Below are positions 9,549 to 22,800 of a stretch of 64,000 bases of DNA, piece by piece. The stretch lies in NCBI GenBank assembly GCA_964036045.1, contig OZ038393.1:48166429-48230428 (forward strand), written 5' to 3'. Made by a program: the position numbers and the translations under genes. The notes beneath the pieces were generated by a model, which did no database searches, was not told the origin of the DNA, and was given only the letters and a program-made list of their open reading frames with translations. The DNA is from Eutreptiella sp. 'Long Island Sound 2002' (lineage: Eukaryota; Euglenozoa; Euglenophyceae; Eutreptiales; Eutreptiaceae). Numbering within the stretch: the stretch's first letter is position 1; the number at the start of each line of letters is the position of its first letter.

Positions 9549-10274
9549 TACATGCATCCATGCCCGAGAGCTTAGGTATTCCGGTCATGGTCAGGTTACA
9601 CATCACCATAGACCCCAATGCTATGACACGTTTAGATACACTTTTTCTGAGCCGGTATTGGCACAACAAGACCCCCTGTTCTAGACAAGGCCCGATTGAT
9701 GCCCATGCCCACCACCTCCATCCCAATCGAGACGCGGCACACCAGTCGGCGACTAGTGTGGCACCACTGTTCGCCAGGCCACGCGGCGTTGTACGTCCAG
9801 CTGCTGGAAATGTCTGCAGGACGCCGTCAACCACTGCTGGACGCCGTCACGCTTTTTCTTGCTCTGTTTCGAAGGATAATTCAGCACCAAAGTTGCAGCC
9901 CCAACGCATACCCTAAGCAACTTCTGCCCATTTCATTGTCCTGTGTACATTTTCCACTTTGTGCATATTCTCCATTGTACCCAATCGTGTATGTCCAGAA
10001 GGTCTGAAAGCAGAGTCTCATGCTAGGTTTGATCCCTGCTATCCAAACGAGCGCCCTACCGCTGGGTGCTGGGATTGTAAGGCATGACGGCGCCCACGAA
10101 TGCCAGTTTGGGTAGTCAAGGAAAAACAGCAGAAAACGCCCCTACAGGAACTGGAAGCGCGAACCTACAAAAAAAAGCAATAGAAATTGCCGGGCAGTGA
10201 AACCTGGACGGCCATCAACGACCACGTCTAAACGAGCCATGGCATGATACAAAGCCACGGGCGTAGTCGTATAT
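9549..10274. other. Unique spacer between left duplication and satellite
   Basis: No gene recognised. Open frames on both strands (for example 9560-9916 plus, 9834-9523 minus) overlap each other and have no known motif. A tRNA-like stretch lies at 10021-10078. The satellite starts with a degenerate unit around 10275. Confidence 0.4.
10021..10078 (-). ncRNA. tRNA-like sequence, possibly a tRNA-derived SINE remnant
   Basis: Read on the minus strand, 'CAGCGGTAGGGCGCTCG' resembles a tRNA D-arm/A box and 'GGGATCAAACC' resembles a T-arm/B box. The distance between them is too short for a complete anticodon arm and variable loop. It is therefore not a functional tRNA, and at best a shortened tRNA-derived sequence. 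Confidence 0.3.
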
Positions 10275-13200
10275 TGTGGGCATGCAACAAGTTGAGAAGG
10301 AGGTTTGAGGTGTTGGCACTGGGTGAAATGTGTTTTGTGGGCATGGGGGCAGTTGAAAAGGGGGTTTGAGGTGTTGGCATTGGGTGAAATGTATTTTCAG
10401 GGCATGGGGGCAGTTGAAAAGGGGGTTTGAGGTGTTGGCACTGGTGGGTGAAATGTGTTTTGAGGGCATGGGGGCAGTTGAAAAGGGGGTTTGAGGTGTT
10501 GGCACTGGGTGAAATGTGTTTTGAGGGCATGGGGGCAGTTGAAAAGGGGGTTTGAGGTGTTGGCACTGGGTGAAATGTGTTTTGAGGGCATGGGGGCAGT
10601 TGAAACGGGGGTTTGAGGTGTTGGCACTGGGTGAAATGTGTTTTGAGGGCATGGGGGCAGTTGAAACGGGGGTTTGAGGTGTTGGCACTGGGTGAAATGC
10701 GTTTTCAGGGCATGGGGGCAGTTGAAACGGGGGTTTGAGGTGTTGGCACTGTGTGAAATATGTTTTGAGGGCATGGGGTGAGTTGAAAAGGGGGTTTGAG
10801 GTGTTGGCACTGGGTGAAATGTGTTTTGAGGGCATGGGGGCAGTTGAAACGGGGGTTTGAGGTGTTGGCATTGGGTGAAATGTGTTTTGAGGGCATGGGG
10901 GCAGTTGAAAAGGGGGTTTGAGGTGTTGGCACTGGGTGAAATATGTTTTGAGGGCATGAGGGGAGTTGAAAAGGGGGTTGGAGGTGTTGGCACTGGGTGA
11001 AATGTGTTTTGAGGGCATGGGGGCAGTTAAAAAGGGGGTTTGAGGTGTTGGCACTGTGTGAACTATGTTTTGAGGGCATGGGAGCAGTTGAAAAGGGGGT
11101 TTGAGGTGTTGGCACTGTGTGAACTATGTTTTGAGGGCATGAGGGCAGTTGAAAAGGGGGTTTGAGGTGTTGGCACCGGATGAATTATGTTTTGAGGGCA
11201 TGAGGGCAATTAAGGGGGTTTGAGGTGTTGGCACTGGGTGAAATGTGTTTTGAGGGCATGGGGGCAGTTGAAAAGGGGGTTTGAGGTGTTGGCACTGGGT
11301 GAAATGTGTTTTGAGGGCATGGGGGCAGTTGAAAAGGGGGTGTGAGCTGTTGGCACTGTGTGAAATGTGTTTTGAGGGCATGGGGGCAGTTGATAAGGGG
11401 GTTTGAGGTGTTGGCATTGGGTGAAATATGTTTTGAGGGCATGAGGGCAGTTGAAAAGGGGGTTTGAGGTGTTGGCACTGTGTGAAATATGTTTTGAGGG
11501 CATGGGGTGAGTTGAAAAGGGGGTTTGAGGTGTTGGCATTGGGTGAAATGTGTTTTGAGGGCATGGGGTCAGTTGAAAAGGGGGTTTGAGGTGTTGCCAC
11601 TGTGTGAAATATGTTTTGAGGGCACGGGGGGAGTTGCAAAGGGGGTTTGAGGTGTTGGCATCGGGTGAAATATGTTTTGAGGGCATGGGGGCAGTTGAAA
11701 AGGGGGTTTGAGGTCTTGGCACTGGGCCAAATATGTTTTGAGGGCATGGGGGCAGTTGAAAAGGGGGTTGGAGGTGTTGGCACTGTGTGAAATGTGTTTT
11801 GAGGGCATGGGGTGAGTTGAAAAGGGGGTTTGAGGTGTTGGCACTGTGTGAAATGTGTTTTCAGGGCATGGGGGCAGTTGAAAAGGGGGTTTGAGGTGTT
11901 GGCATTGGGTGAAATATGTTTTGAGGCCATGGGGGCAGTTGAAAAGGGGGTTGGAGGTGTTGGCACTGGGTGAAATATGTTTTGAGGGCATGGGGGCAGT
12001 AGAAAAGGGGGTTTGAGGTGTTGGCACTTTGTGAAATGTGTTTTGAGGGCATGGGGTGAGTTGAAAAGGGGGTTGGAGGTGTCGGCACTGTCCGAAATGT
12101 GTTTTGAGGGCATGGGGTGAGTTGAAAAGGGGTTCGAGGTGTTGGCACTGGTGGGTGAAATGTGTTTTCAGGGCATGGGGGCAGTTGAAACGGGGGTTTG
12201 AGGTGTTGGCACTGGGTGAAATGTGTTTTGAGGGCATGGGGGCAGTTGAAAAGGGGGTTTGAGGTGTTGGCACTGTGTGTAATGTGTTTTGAGGGCATGG
12301 GGGCAGTTCAAAAGGGGGTTTGAGGTGTTGGCACTGTGTCAAATATGTTTTGAGGGCATGGGGGCAGTTGAAAAGGGGGTTTGAGGTGTTGGCACTGTGT
12401 GAAATGTGTTTTGAGGGCATGGGGGCAGTAGAAAAGGGGTTTGAGGTGTTGGCACTGTGTGAAATGTGTTTTGAGGGCATGGGGTGAGTTGAAAAGGGGG
12501 TTCGAGGTGTTGGCACTGGGTGAAATATGTTTTGAGGGCATGGGGGCAGTTGAAAAGGGGGTTTGAGGTGTTGGCATTGTGTGAAATATGTTTTGAGGGC
12601 ATGGGGGCAGTTGAAAAGGGGGTTTGAGGTGTTGGCACTGTGTGAAATGTGTTTTGAGGGCATGGGGTGAGTTGAAAAGGGGGTTTGAGGTGTTGGCACT
12701 GTGTGAAATGTGTTTTGAGGGCATGGGGTGAGTTGAAAAGGGGGTTTGAGGTGTTGGCACTGGTGGGTGAAATGTGTTTTCTGGGCATGGGGGCAGTTGA
12801 AAAGGGGGTTTGAGGTCTTGGCATTGGGTGAAATGTGTTTTGAGGGCATGGGGGCAGTTGAAAAGGGGGTTTGAGGTGTTGGCACTGGGTGAAATATGTT
12901 TTGAGGGCATGGGGTGAGTTGAAAAGGGGGTTTGAGGTGTTGGCATTGGGTGAAATGTGTTTTGAGGGCATTGGGGCAGTTGAAAAGGGGGTTTGAGGTG
13001 TTGGTATTGGGTGAAATATGTTTTGAGGCCATGGGGGCAGTTGAAAAGGGGGTTTGAGGTGTTGGCACTGGGTGAAATATGTTTTGAGGGCATGGGGGCA
13101 GTTGAAAAGGGGGTTTGAGGTGTTGGCACTGTTTGAAATGTGTTTTGAGGGCATGGGGGCATTTGAAAAGGGGGTTTGAGGTGTTGGCACTGGGTGAAAT

Positions 13201-16200
13201 ATGTTTTGAGGGCATGGGGGCAGTTGAAAAGGGGGTTTGAGGTGTTTGCACTGTGTGAAATATGTTTTGAGGGCATGGGGTGAGTTGAAAAGGGGGTTTG
13301 AGGTGTTGGCATTGGGTGAAACGTGCTTTGAGGGCATGGGGGCAGGTGAAAAGGGGGTTTGAGGTGTTGGCACTGGGTGAAATATGTTTTGAGGGCATGG
13401 GGGCAATTGAAAAGGGGGTGTGTGGTGTTGGCACTGTGTGAAATGTGTTTTGAGGGCATGGGGTGAGTTGAAAAGGGGGTTTGAGGTGTTGGCATTGGTG
13501 GGTGAAATGTGTTTTCAGAGCATGGGGGCAGTTGAAACGGGGGTTTGAGGTGTTGGCATTGTGTGAAATGTGTTTTGAGGGCATGGGGGCAGTTGAAAAG
13601 GGGGTTTGAGTTGTTGGCACTGGCCGAAATATGTTTTGAGGGCATGGGGGCAGTTGAAAAGGGGGTTTGAGGTGTTGGCATTGGGTGAAATGTGTTTTGA
13701 GGGCATGGGGGCAGTTGAAAAGGGGGTTTGAGGTGTTGGCATTGGGCGAAATGTGTTTTGAGGGCATGGGGGCAGTTGAAAAGGGGGTTTGAGGTGTTGG
13801 CACTCGGTGAAATATGTCTCGAGGGCATGGGGGCGGTTGAAAAGGGGTTTGAGGTGTTGGCACTGGGTGAAATGTGTTTTGAGGGCATGGGGGCAGTTGA
13901 AACGGGGGTTTGAGGTGTTGGCACTGTGTCAAACGTGTTTTGAGGGCATGGGGTGAGTTGAAAAGGGGGTTTGAGGTGTTGGCACTGTGTGAGATATGTT
14001 TTGAGGGCATGGGGGGAGTTGCAAAGGGGGTTTGAGGTGTTGGCACTGGGTGAAATATGTTTTGAGGGCATGGGGTGAGTTGAAAAGGGGGTTTGATGTT
14101 TTGGCACTGGGCCAAATATGTTTTGAGGGCATGGGGGCAGTTGAAAAGGGGGTTGCAGGTGTTGGCACTGTGTGAAATGTGTTTTGAGGGCATGGGGGCA
14201 GTTGAAACGGGGGTTTGAGGTGTTAGCATTGGGTGAAATGTGTTTTGCCGGCATGGGGGCAGTTGAAAAGGGGGTTTGAGGTGTTGGCACTGGGTGAAAT
14301 ATGTTTTCAGGGCATGGGGTGAGTTGAAAAGGGGGTTTGAGGTGTTGGCACTGGGTGAAATATGTTTTGAGGGGATGGGGCCGGTTGAAAAGGGGGTTTG
14401 AGGTGTTGGCATTGGGTGAAATATGTTTTGAGGCCATGGGGGCAGTTGAAAAGGGGGTTCGAGGTGTTGGCACTGGGTGAAATATGTTTTGAGGGCATGG
14501 GGGCAGTTGAAAAGGGGGTTTGAGGTGTTGGCACTGGGTGAAATGTGTTTTGAGGGCATGGGGGCAGTAGAAAAGGGGGTTTGAGGTGTTGGCACTGTGT
14601 GAAATGTGTTTTGAGGGCATGGGGTGAGTTGAAAAGGGGGTTCGAGGTGTTGGCACTGGGTGAAATATGTTTTGAGGGCATGGGGGCAGTTGAAAATTGG
14701 GTTTGAGGTGTTGGCATTGTGTGAAATATGTTTTGAGGGCATGGGGGCAGTTGAAAAGGGGGTTTGAGGTGTTGGCACTGTGTGAAATGTGTTTTGAGGG
14801 CATGGGGGCAGTTGAAAAGGGGGTTTGAGGTGTTGGCACTGTGTGAAATGTGTTTTGAGGGCATGGGGTGAGTTGAAAAGGGGGTTTGAGGTGTTGGCAC
14901 TGGTGGGTGAAATGTGTTTTCTGGGCATGGGGGCAGTTGAAAAGGGGGTTTGAGGTGTTGGCATTGGGTGAAATGTGTTTTGAGGGCATGGGGGCAGTTG
15001 AAAAGGGGGTTTGAGGTGTTGGCACTGGGTGAAATATGTTTTGAGGGCATGGGGTGAGTTGAAAAGGGGGTTTGAGGTGTTGGCATTGTGTGAAATCTGT
15101 TTTCAGGGCATGGGGGCAGTTGAAAAGGGGGTTTGAGGTGTTGGCACTGTGTGAAATGTGTTTTCAGGGCATGGGGGCAGTTGAAAAGGGGGTTTGAGGT
15201 GTTGGCACTGTGTGAAATGTGTTTTGAGGGCATGGGGGCAGTTGAAAAGGGGGTTTGAGGTGTTGGCACTGTGTGAAATGTGTTTTGAGGGCATGGGGGC
15301 AGTTGAAAAGGGGGTTTGAGGTGTTGGCACTGGTGGGTGAAATGTGTTTTCTGGGCATGGGGGCAGTTGAAAAGGGGGTTTGAGGTGTTGGCATTGGGTG
15401 AAATATGTTTTGAGGGCATGGGGGCAGTTGAAAAGGGGGTTTGTGGTGTTGGCACTGGGTGAAATGTGTTTTGAGGGCATGGGGTGAGTTGAAAAGGGGG
15501 TTTGAGGTGTTGGCATTGTGTGAAATCTGTTTTCAGGGCATGGGGGCAGTTGAAAAGGGGGTTTGAGGTGTTGGCACGGTGTGAAATGTGTTTTCAGGGC
15601 ATGGGGGCAGTTGAAAAGGGGGTTTGAGGTGTTGGCACTGTGTGAAATATGTTTTGAGGGCATGGGGCCAGTTGAAACGGGGGTTGGAGGTGTTGGCATT
15701 GGGTGAAATATGTTTTGAGGCCATGGGGGCAGTTGAAAAGGGGGTTCGAGGTGTTGGCACTGGGTGAAATATGTTTTGAGGGCATGGGGGCAGTTGAAAA
15801 GGGGGTTTGAGGTGTTGGCACTGTGTGAAATGTGTTTTGAGGGCATGGGGTGAGTTGAAAAGGGGGTTGGAGGTGTGGGCACTGTGTGAAATGTGTTTTG
15901 AGGGCATGGGGTGAGTTGAAAAGGGGTTTGAGGTGTTGGCACTGGTGGGTGAAATGTGTTTTCAGAGCATGGGGGTAGTTGAAAAGGGGGTTTGAGGTGT
16001 TGGCACTGGGTGAAATATGTTTTGAGGGCATGGGGGCAGTTGAAACGGGGGTTTGAGGTGTTGGCACTGGGTGAAATATGTTTTGAGGGCATGGGGTGAG
16101 TTGAAAAGGGGGTTTGAGGTGTTGGCATTGGGTGAAATGTGCTTTGAGGGCATGGGGGCAGTTGAAAAGGGGGTTTGAGGTGTTGGCATTGTGTGAAATA

Positions 16201-16890
16201 TGTTTTGAGGGCATGGGGGCAGTTGAAAAGGGGGTTTGAGGTGTTGGCACTGGGTGAAATATGTTTTGAGGGCATGGGGTAAGTTGAAAAGGGGGTTTGA
16301 GGTGTTGGCATCGGGTGAAATGTCTTTCGAGGGCATGGGGGTAGTTGAAAAGGGGGTTTGAGGTGTTGGCACTGGGTGAAATATGTTTTGAGGGCATGGG
16401 GTGAGTTGAAAAGGGGGTGTGAGGTGTCGGCATTGGGTGAAATATGTTTTGAGGGCATGGGGGTAGTTGAAAAGGGGGTTTGAGGTGTTGGCATTGGGTG
16501 AAATATGTTTTGAGGGCATGAGGGCAGTTGAAAAGGGGGTTTGAGGTGTTGGCACTGGTGGGTGAAATATGTTTTGGCGGCATGGGGGCAGTTGCAACGG
16601 GGGTTTGAGGTGTTGGCACTGTGTGAAATATGTTTTGAGGGCATGGGGGTAGTTGAAAAGGGGGTTTGAGGTGTTGGCACTGGGTGAAATATGTTTTGAG
16701 GGCATGGGGTGAGTTGAAAAGGGGGTGTGAGGTGTCGGCATTGGGTGAAATATGTTTTGAGGGCATGGGGGCAGTTGAAACGGGGGTTTGAGGTGTTGGC
16801 ATTGGGTGAAGTGTGCTTTGAGGGCATGGGGGCAGTTGAAAAGGGGGTTTGAGGTGTTGGCACTGTGTGAACTATGTTTTGAGGGCATGG

Positions 16891-19800
16891 GAGCAGTTGG
16901 GGGGCAGTTGAAAAGGGGGGGTGAAGTGTTGGCACTGTGGGAAATGTGTTTCGAGGGCATGGGGTGAGTTGAAAAGGGGGTTTGAGGTGTTGGCATTGGT
17001 GGGTGAAATGTGTTTTGAGGGCATGGGGGCAGTTGAAACGGGGGTTTGAGGTGTTGGCATTGGGTGAAATGTGTTTTGAGGGCATGGGGGCAGTTGAAAA
17101 GGGGGTTTGAGGTGTTGGCACTGGGTGAAATATGTTTTGAGGGCATGGGGGCAGTTGAAAAGGGGGTTTGAGGTGTTGGCATTGGGTGAAACGTGTTTTG
17201 AGGGCATGGGGTGAGTTGAAAAGGGGGTTTGAGGTGTTGGCATTGGGTGAAATATGTTTTGAGGGCATGGGGGCAGTTGAAACGGGGGTTTGAGGTGTTG
17301 GCATTGGGTGAAATGTGTTTTGAGGGCATGGGGGCAGTTGAAAAGGGGGTTTGAGGTGTTGGCATTGGGTGAAATATGTTTTGAGGGCATGGGGGCAGTT
17401 GAAAAGGGGGTTTGAGGTGTTGGCATTGTGTGAAATATGTTTTGAGGGCATGGGGGCAGTTGAAAAGGGGGTTTGAGGTGTTGGCACTGGGTGAAATATG
17501 TTTTGAGGGCATGGGGTAAGTTGAAAAGGGGGTTTGAGGTGTTGGCATCGGGTGAAATGTCTTTCGAGGGCATGGGGGTAGTTGAAAAGGGGGTTTGAGG
17601 TGTTGGCACTGGGTGAAATATGTTTTGAGGGCATGGGGTGAGTTGAAAAGGGGGTGTGAGGTGTCGGCATTGGGTGAAATATGTTTTGAGGGCATGGGGG
17701 TAGTTGAAAAGGGGGTTTGAGGTGTTGGCATTGGGTGAAATATGTTTTGAGGGCATGAGGGCAGTTGAAAAGGGGGTTTGAGGTGTTGGCACTGGTGGGT
17801 GAAATATGTTTTGGCGGCATGGGGGCAGTTGCAACGGGGGTTTGAGGTGTTGGCACTGTGTGAAATATGTTTTGAGGGCATGGGGGTAGTTGAAAAGGGG
17901 GTTTGAGGTGTTGGCACTGGGTGAAATATGTTTTGAGGGCATGGGGTGAGTTGAAAAGGGGGTGTGAGGTGTCGGCATTGGGTGAAATATGTTTTGAGGG
18001 CATGGGGGCAGTTGAAACGGGGGTTTGAGGTGTTGGCATTGGGTGAAGTGTGCTTTGAGGGCATGGGGGCAGTTGAAAAGGGGGTTTGAGGTGTTGGCAC
18101 TGTGTGAACTATGTTTTGAGGGCATGGGAGCAGTTGGGGGGCAGTTGAAAAGGGGGGGTGAAGTGTTGGCACTGTGGGAAATGTGTTTCGAGGGCATGGG
18201 GTGAGTTGAAAAGGGGGTTTGAGGTGTTGGCATTGGTGGGTGAAATGTGTTTTGAGGGCATGGGGGCAGTTGAAACGGGGGTTTGAGGTGTTGGCATTGG
18301 GTGAAATGTGTTTTGAGGGCATGGGGGCAGTTGAAAAGGGGGTTTGAGGTGTTGGCACTGGGTGAAATATGTTTTGAGGGCATGGGGGCAGTTGAAAAGG
18401 GGGTTTGAGGTGTTGGCATTGGGTGAAACGTGTTTTGAGGGCATGGGGTGAGTTGAAAAGGGGGTTTGAGGTGTTGGCATTGGGTGAAATATGTTTTGAG
18501 GGCATGGGGGCAGTTGAAACGGGGGTTTGAGGTGTTGGCATTGGGTGAAATGTGTTTTGAGGGCATGGGGGCAGTTGAAAAGGGGGTTTGAGGTGTTGGC
18601 ACTGTGTGAAATATGTTTTGAGGGCATGGGGGCAGTTGAAAAGGGGGTTCGAGGTGTTGGCATTGGGTGAAATGTGTTTTGAGGGCATGGGGGCAGTTGA
18701 AAAGGGGGTTTGAGGTGTTGGCATTGTGTGAAATATGTTTTGAGGCCATGGGGGCAGTTGAAAAGGGGGTTTGAGGTGTTGGCACTGGGTGAAATATGTC
18801 TCGAGGGCATGGGGGCAGTTGAAAAGGGGGTTTGACGTGTTGGCACCGTGTGAAATATGTTTTGAGGGCATGGGGGCAGTTGAAAAGGGGGTTTGAGGTG
18901 TTGGCATTGGGTGAAATGTGATTTGAGGGCATGGGGGCAGTTGAAAAGGGGGTTTGAGGTGTTGGCATTGTGTGAAATCTGTTTTCAGGGCATGGGGGCA
19001 GTTGAAAAGGGGGTTTGAGGTGTTGGCACTGGGTGAAATGTGTTTTCAGGGCATGGGGGCAGTTGAAAAGGGGGTTTGAGGTGTTGGCACTGTGTGAAAT
19101 GTGTTTTGAGGGCATGGGGGCAGTTCAAAAGGGGGTTTGAGGTGTTGGCACTGTGTGAAATGTGTTTTGAGGGCATGGGGTGAGTTGAAAAGGGGGTTTG
19201 AGGTGTTGGCACTGGTGGGTGAAATGTGTTTTCTGGGCATGGGGGCAGTTGAAAAGGGGGTTTGAGGTGTTGGCATTGGGTGAAATGTGTTTTGAGGGCA
19301 TGGGGGCAGTTGAAAAGGGGGTTTGAGGTGTTGGCACTGGGTGAAATGTGTTTTGAGGGCATGGGGTGAGTTGAAAAGGGGGTTTGAGGTGTTGGCATTG
19401 TGTGAAATCTGTTTTCAGGGCATGGGGGCAGTTGAAAAGGGGGTTTGAGGTGTTGGCACTGTGTGAAATGTGTTTTCAGGGCATGGGGGCAGTTGAAAAG
19501 GGGGTTTGAGGTGTTGGCACTGTGTGAAATATGTTTTGAGGGGATGGGGCCAGTTGAAAAGGGGGTTGGAGGTGTTGGCATTGGGTGAAATATGTTTTGA
19601 GGCCATGGGGGCAGTTGAAAAGGGGGTTCGAGGTGTTGGCACTGGGTGAAATATGTTTTGAGGGCATGGGGGCAGTTGAAAAGGGGGTTTGAGGTGTTGG
19701 CACTGTGTGAAATGTGTTTTGAGGGCATGGGGTGAGTTGAAAAGGGGGTTGGAGGTGTGGGCACTGTGTGAAATGTGTTTTGAGGGCATGGGGTGAGTTG

Positions 19801-22800
19801 AAAAGGGGTTTGAGGTGTTGGCACTGGTGGGTGAAATGTGTTTTCAGAGCATGGGGGCAGTTGAAAAGGGGGTTTGAGGTGTTGGCACTGGGTGAAATAT
19901 GTTTTGAGGGCATGGGGGCAGTTGAAACGGGGGTTTGAGGTGTTGGCACCGGGTGAAATATGTTTTGAGGGCATGGGGTGAGTTGAAAAGGGGGTTTGAG
20001 GTGTTGGCATTGGGTGAAATGTGCTTTGAGGGCATGGGGGCAGTTGAAAAGGGGGTTTGAGGTGTTGACATTGGGTGAAATATGTTTTGAGGGCATGGGG
20101 GCAGTTGAAAAGGGGGTTTGAGGTGTTGGCACTGGGTGAAATATGTTTTGAGGGCATGGGGTAAGTTGAAAAGGGGGTTTGAGGTGTTGGCATCGGGTGA
20201 AATGTCTTTCGAGGGCATGGGGGTAGTTGAAAAGGGGGTTTGAGGTGTTGGCACTGGGTGAAATATGTTTTGAGGGCATGGGGTGAGTTGAAAAGGGGGT
20301 GTGAGGTGTCGGCATTGGGTGAAATATGTTTTGAGGGCATGGGGGTAGTTGAAAAGGGGGTTTGAGGTGTTGGCATTGGGTGAAATATGTTTTGAGGGCA
20401 TGAGGGCAGTTGAAAAGGGGGTTTGAGGTGTTGGCACTGTGTGAAATATGTTTTGGCGGCATGGGGGCAGTTGCAACGGGGGTTTGAGGTGTTGGCACTG
20501 TGTGAAATATGTTTTGAGGGCATGGGGGTAGTTGAAAAGGGGGTTTGAGGTGTTGGCACTGGGTGAAATATGTTTTGAGGGCATGGGGTGAGTTGAAAAG
20601 GGGGTGTGAGGTGTCGGCATTGGGTGAAATATGTTTTGAGGGCATGGGGGCAGTTGAAACGGGGGTTTGAGGTGTTGGCATTGGGTGAAGTGTGCTTTGA
20701 GGGCATGGGGGCAGTTGAAAAGGGGGTTTGAGGTGTTGGCACTGTGTGAACTATGTTTTGAGGGCATGGGAGCAGTTGGGGGGCAGTTGAAAAGGGGGGG
20801 TGAAGTGTTGGCACTGTGGGAAATGTGTTTCGAGGGCATGGGGTGAGTTGAAAAGGGGGTTTGAGGTGTTGGCAATGGTGGGTGAAATGTGTTTTGAGGG
20901 CATGGGGGCAGTTGAAACGGGGGTTTGAGGTGTTGGCATTGGGTGAAATGTGTTTTGAGGGCATGGGGGCAGTTGAAAAGGGGGTTTGAGGTGTTGGCAC
21001 TGGGTGAAATATGTTTTGAGGGCATGGGGGCAGTTGAAAAGGGGGTTTGAGGTGTTGGCATTGGGTGAAACGTGTTTTGAGGGCATGGGGTGAGTTGAAA
21101 AGGGGGTTTGAGGTGTTGGCATTGGGTGAAATATGTTTTGAGGGCATGGGGGCAGTTGAAACGGGGGTTTGAGGTGTTGGCATTGGGTGAAATGTGTTTT
21201 GAGGGCATGGGGGCAGTTGAAAAGGGGGTTTGAGGTGTTGGCACTGTGTGAAATATGTTTTGAGGGCATGGGGGCAGTTGAAAAGGGGGTTTGAGGTGTT
21301 GGCATTGGGTGAAATGTGTTTTGAGGGCATGGGGGCAGTTGAAAAGGGGGTTTGAGGTGTTGGCATTGTGTGAAATATGTTTTGAGGCCATGGGGGCAGT
21401 TGAAAAGGGGGTTTGAGGTGTTGGCACTGGGTGAAATATGTCTCGAGGGCATGGGGGCAGTTGAAAAGGGGGTTTGACGTGTTGGCACTGTGTGAAATAT
21501 GTTTTGAGGGCATGGGGGCAGTTGAAAAGGGGGTTCGAGGTGTTGGCACCGTGTGAAATGTGATTTGAGGGCATGGGGTGAGTTGAAAAGGGGGTTTGAG
21601 GTGTTGGCACTGTGTGAAATGTGTTTTGAGGGCATGGGGTGAGTTGAAAAGGGGGTTGGAGGTGTTGGCACTGGTGGGTGAAATGTGTTTTCAGGACATG
21701 GGGGCAGTTGAAACGGGGGTTTGAGGTGTTGGCACTGTGTGAAATATGTTTTGAGGGCATGAGGGCAGTTGAAAAGGGGGTTTGAGGTGTTGGCACTGTG
21801 TGAAATATGTTTTGGCGGCATGGGGGCAGTTGCAACGGGGGTTTGAGGTGTTGGCACTGTGTGAAATATGTTTTGAGGGCATGGGGGTAGTTGAAAAGGG
21901 GGTTTGAGGTGTTGGCACTGGGTGAAATATGTTTTGAGGGCATGGGGTGAGTTGAAAAGGGGGTGTGAGGTGTCGGCATTGGGTGAAATATGTTTTGAGG
22001 GCATGGGGGCAGTTGAAACGGGGGTTTGAGGTGTTGGCATTGGGTGAAGTGTGCTTTGAGGGCATGGGGGCAGTTGAAAAGGGGGTTTGAGGTGTTGGCA
22101 CTGTGTGAACTATGTTTTGAGGGCATGGGAGCAGTTGGGGGGCAGTTGAAAAGGGGGGGTGAAGTGTTGGCACTGTGGGAAATGTGTTTCGAGGGCATGG
22201 GGTGAGTTGAAAAGGGGGTTTGAGGTGTTGGCATTGGTGGGTGAAATGTGTTTTGAGGGCATGGGGGCAGTTGAAACGGGGGTTTGAGGTGTTGGCATTG
22301 GGTGAAATGTGTTTTGAGGGCATGGGGGCAGTTGAAAAGGGGGTTTGAGGTGTTGGCACTGGGTGAAATATGTTTTGAGGGCATGGGGGCAGTTGAAAAG
22401 GGGGTTTGAGGTGTTGGCATTGGGTGAAACGTGTTTTGAGGGCATGGGGTGAGTTGAAAAGGGGGTTTGAGGTGTTGGCATTGGGTGAAATATGTTTTGA
22501 GGGCATGGGGGCAGTTGAAACGGGGGTTTGAGGTGTTGGCATTGGGTGAAATGTGTTTTGAGGGCATGGGGGCAGTTGAAAAGGGGGTTTGAGGTGTTGG
22601 CACTGTGTGAAATATGTTTTGAGGGCATGGGGGCAGTTGAAAAGGGGGTTTGAGGTGTTGGCATCGGGTGAAATGTGTTTTGAGGGCATGGGGGCAGTTG
22701 AAAAGGGGGTTTGAGGTGTTGGCATTGTGTGAAATATGTTTTGAGGCCATGGGGGCAGTTGAAAAGGGGGTTTGAGGTGTTGGCACTGGGTGAAATATGT

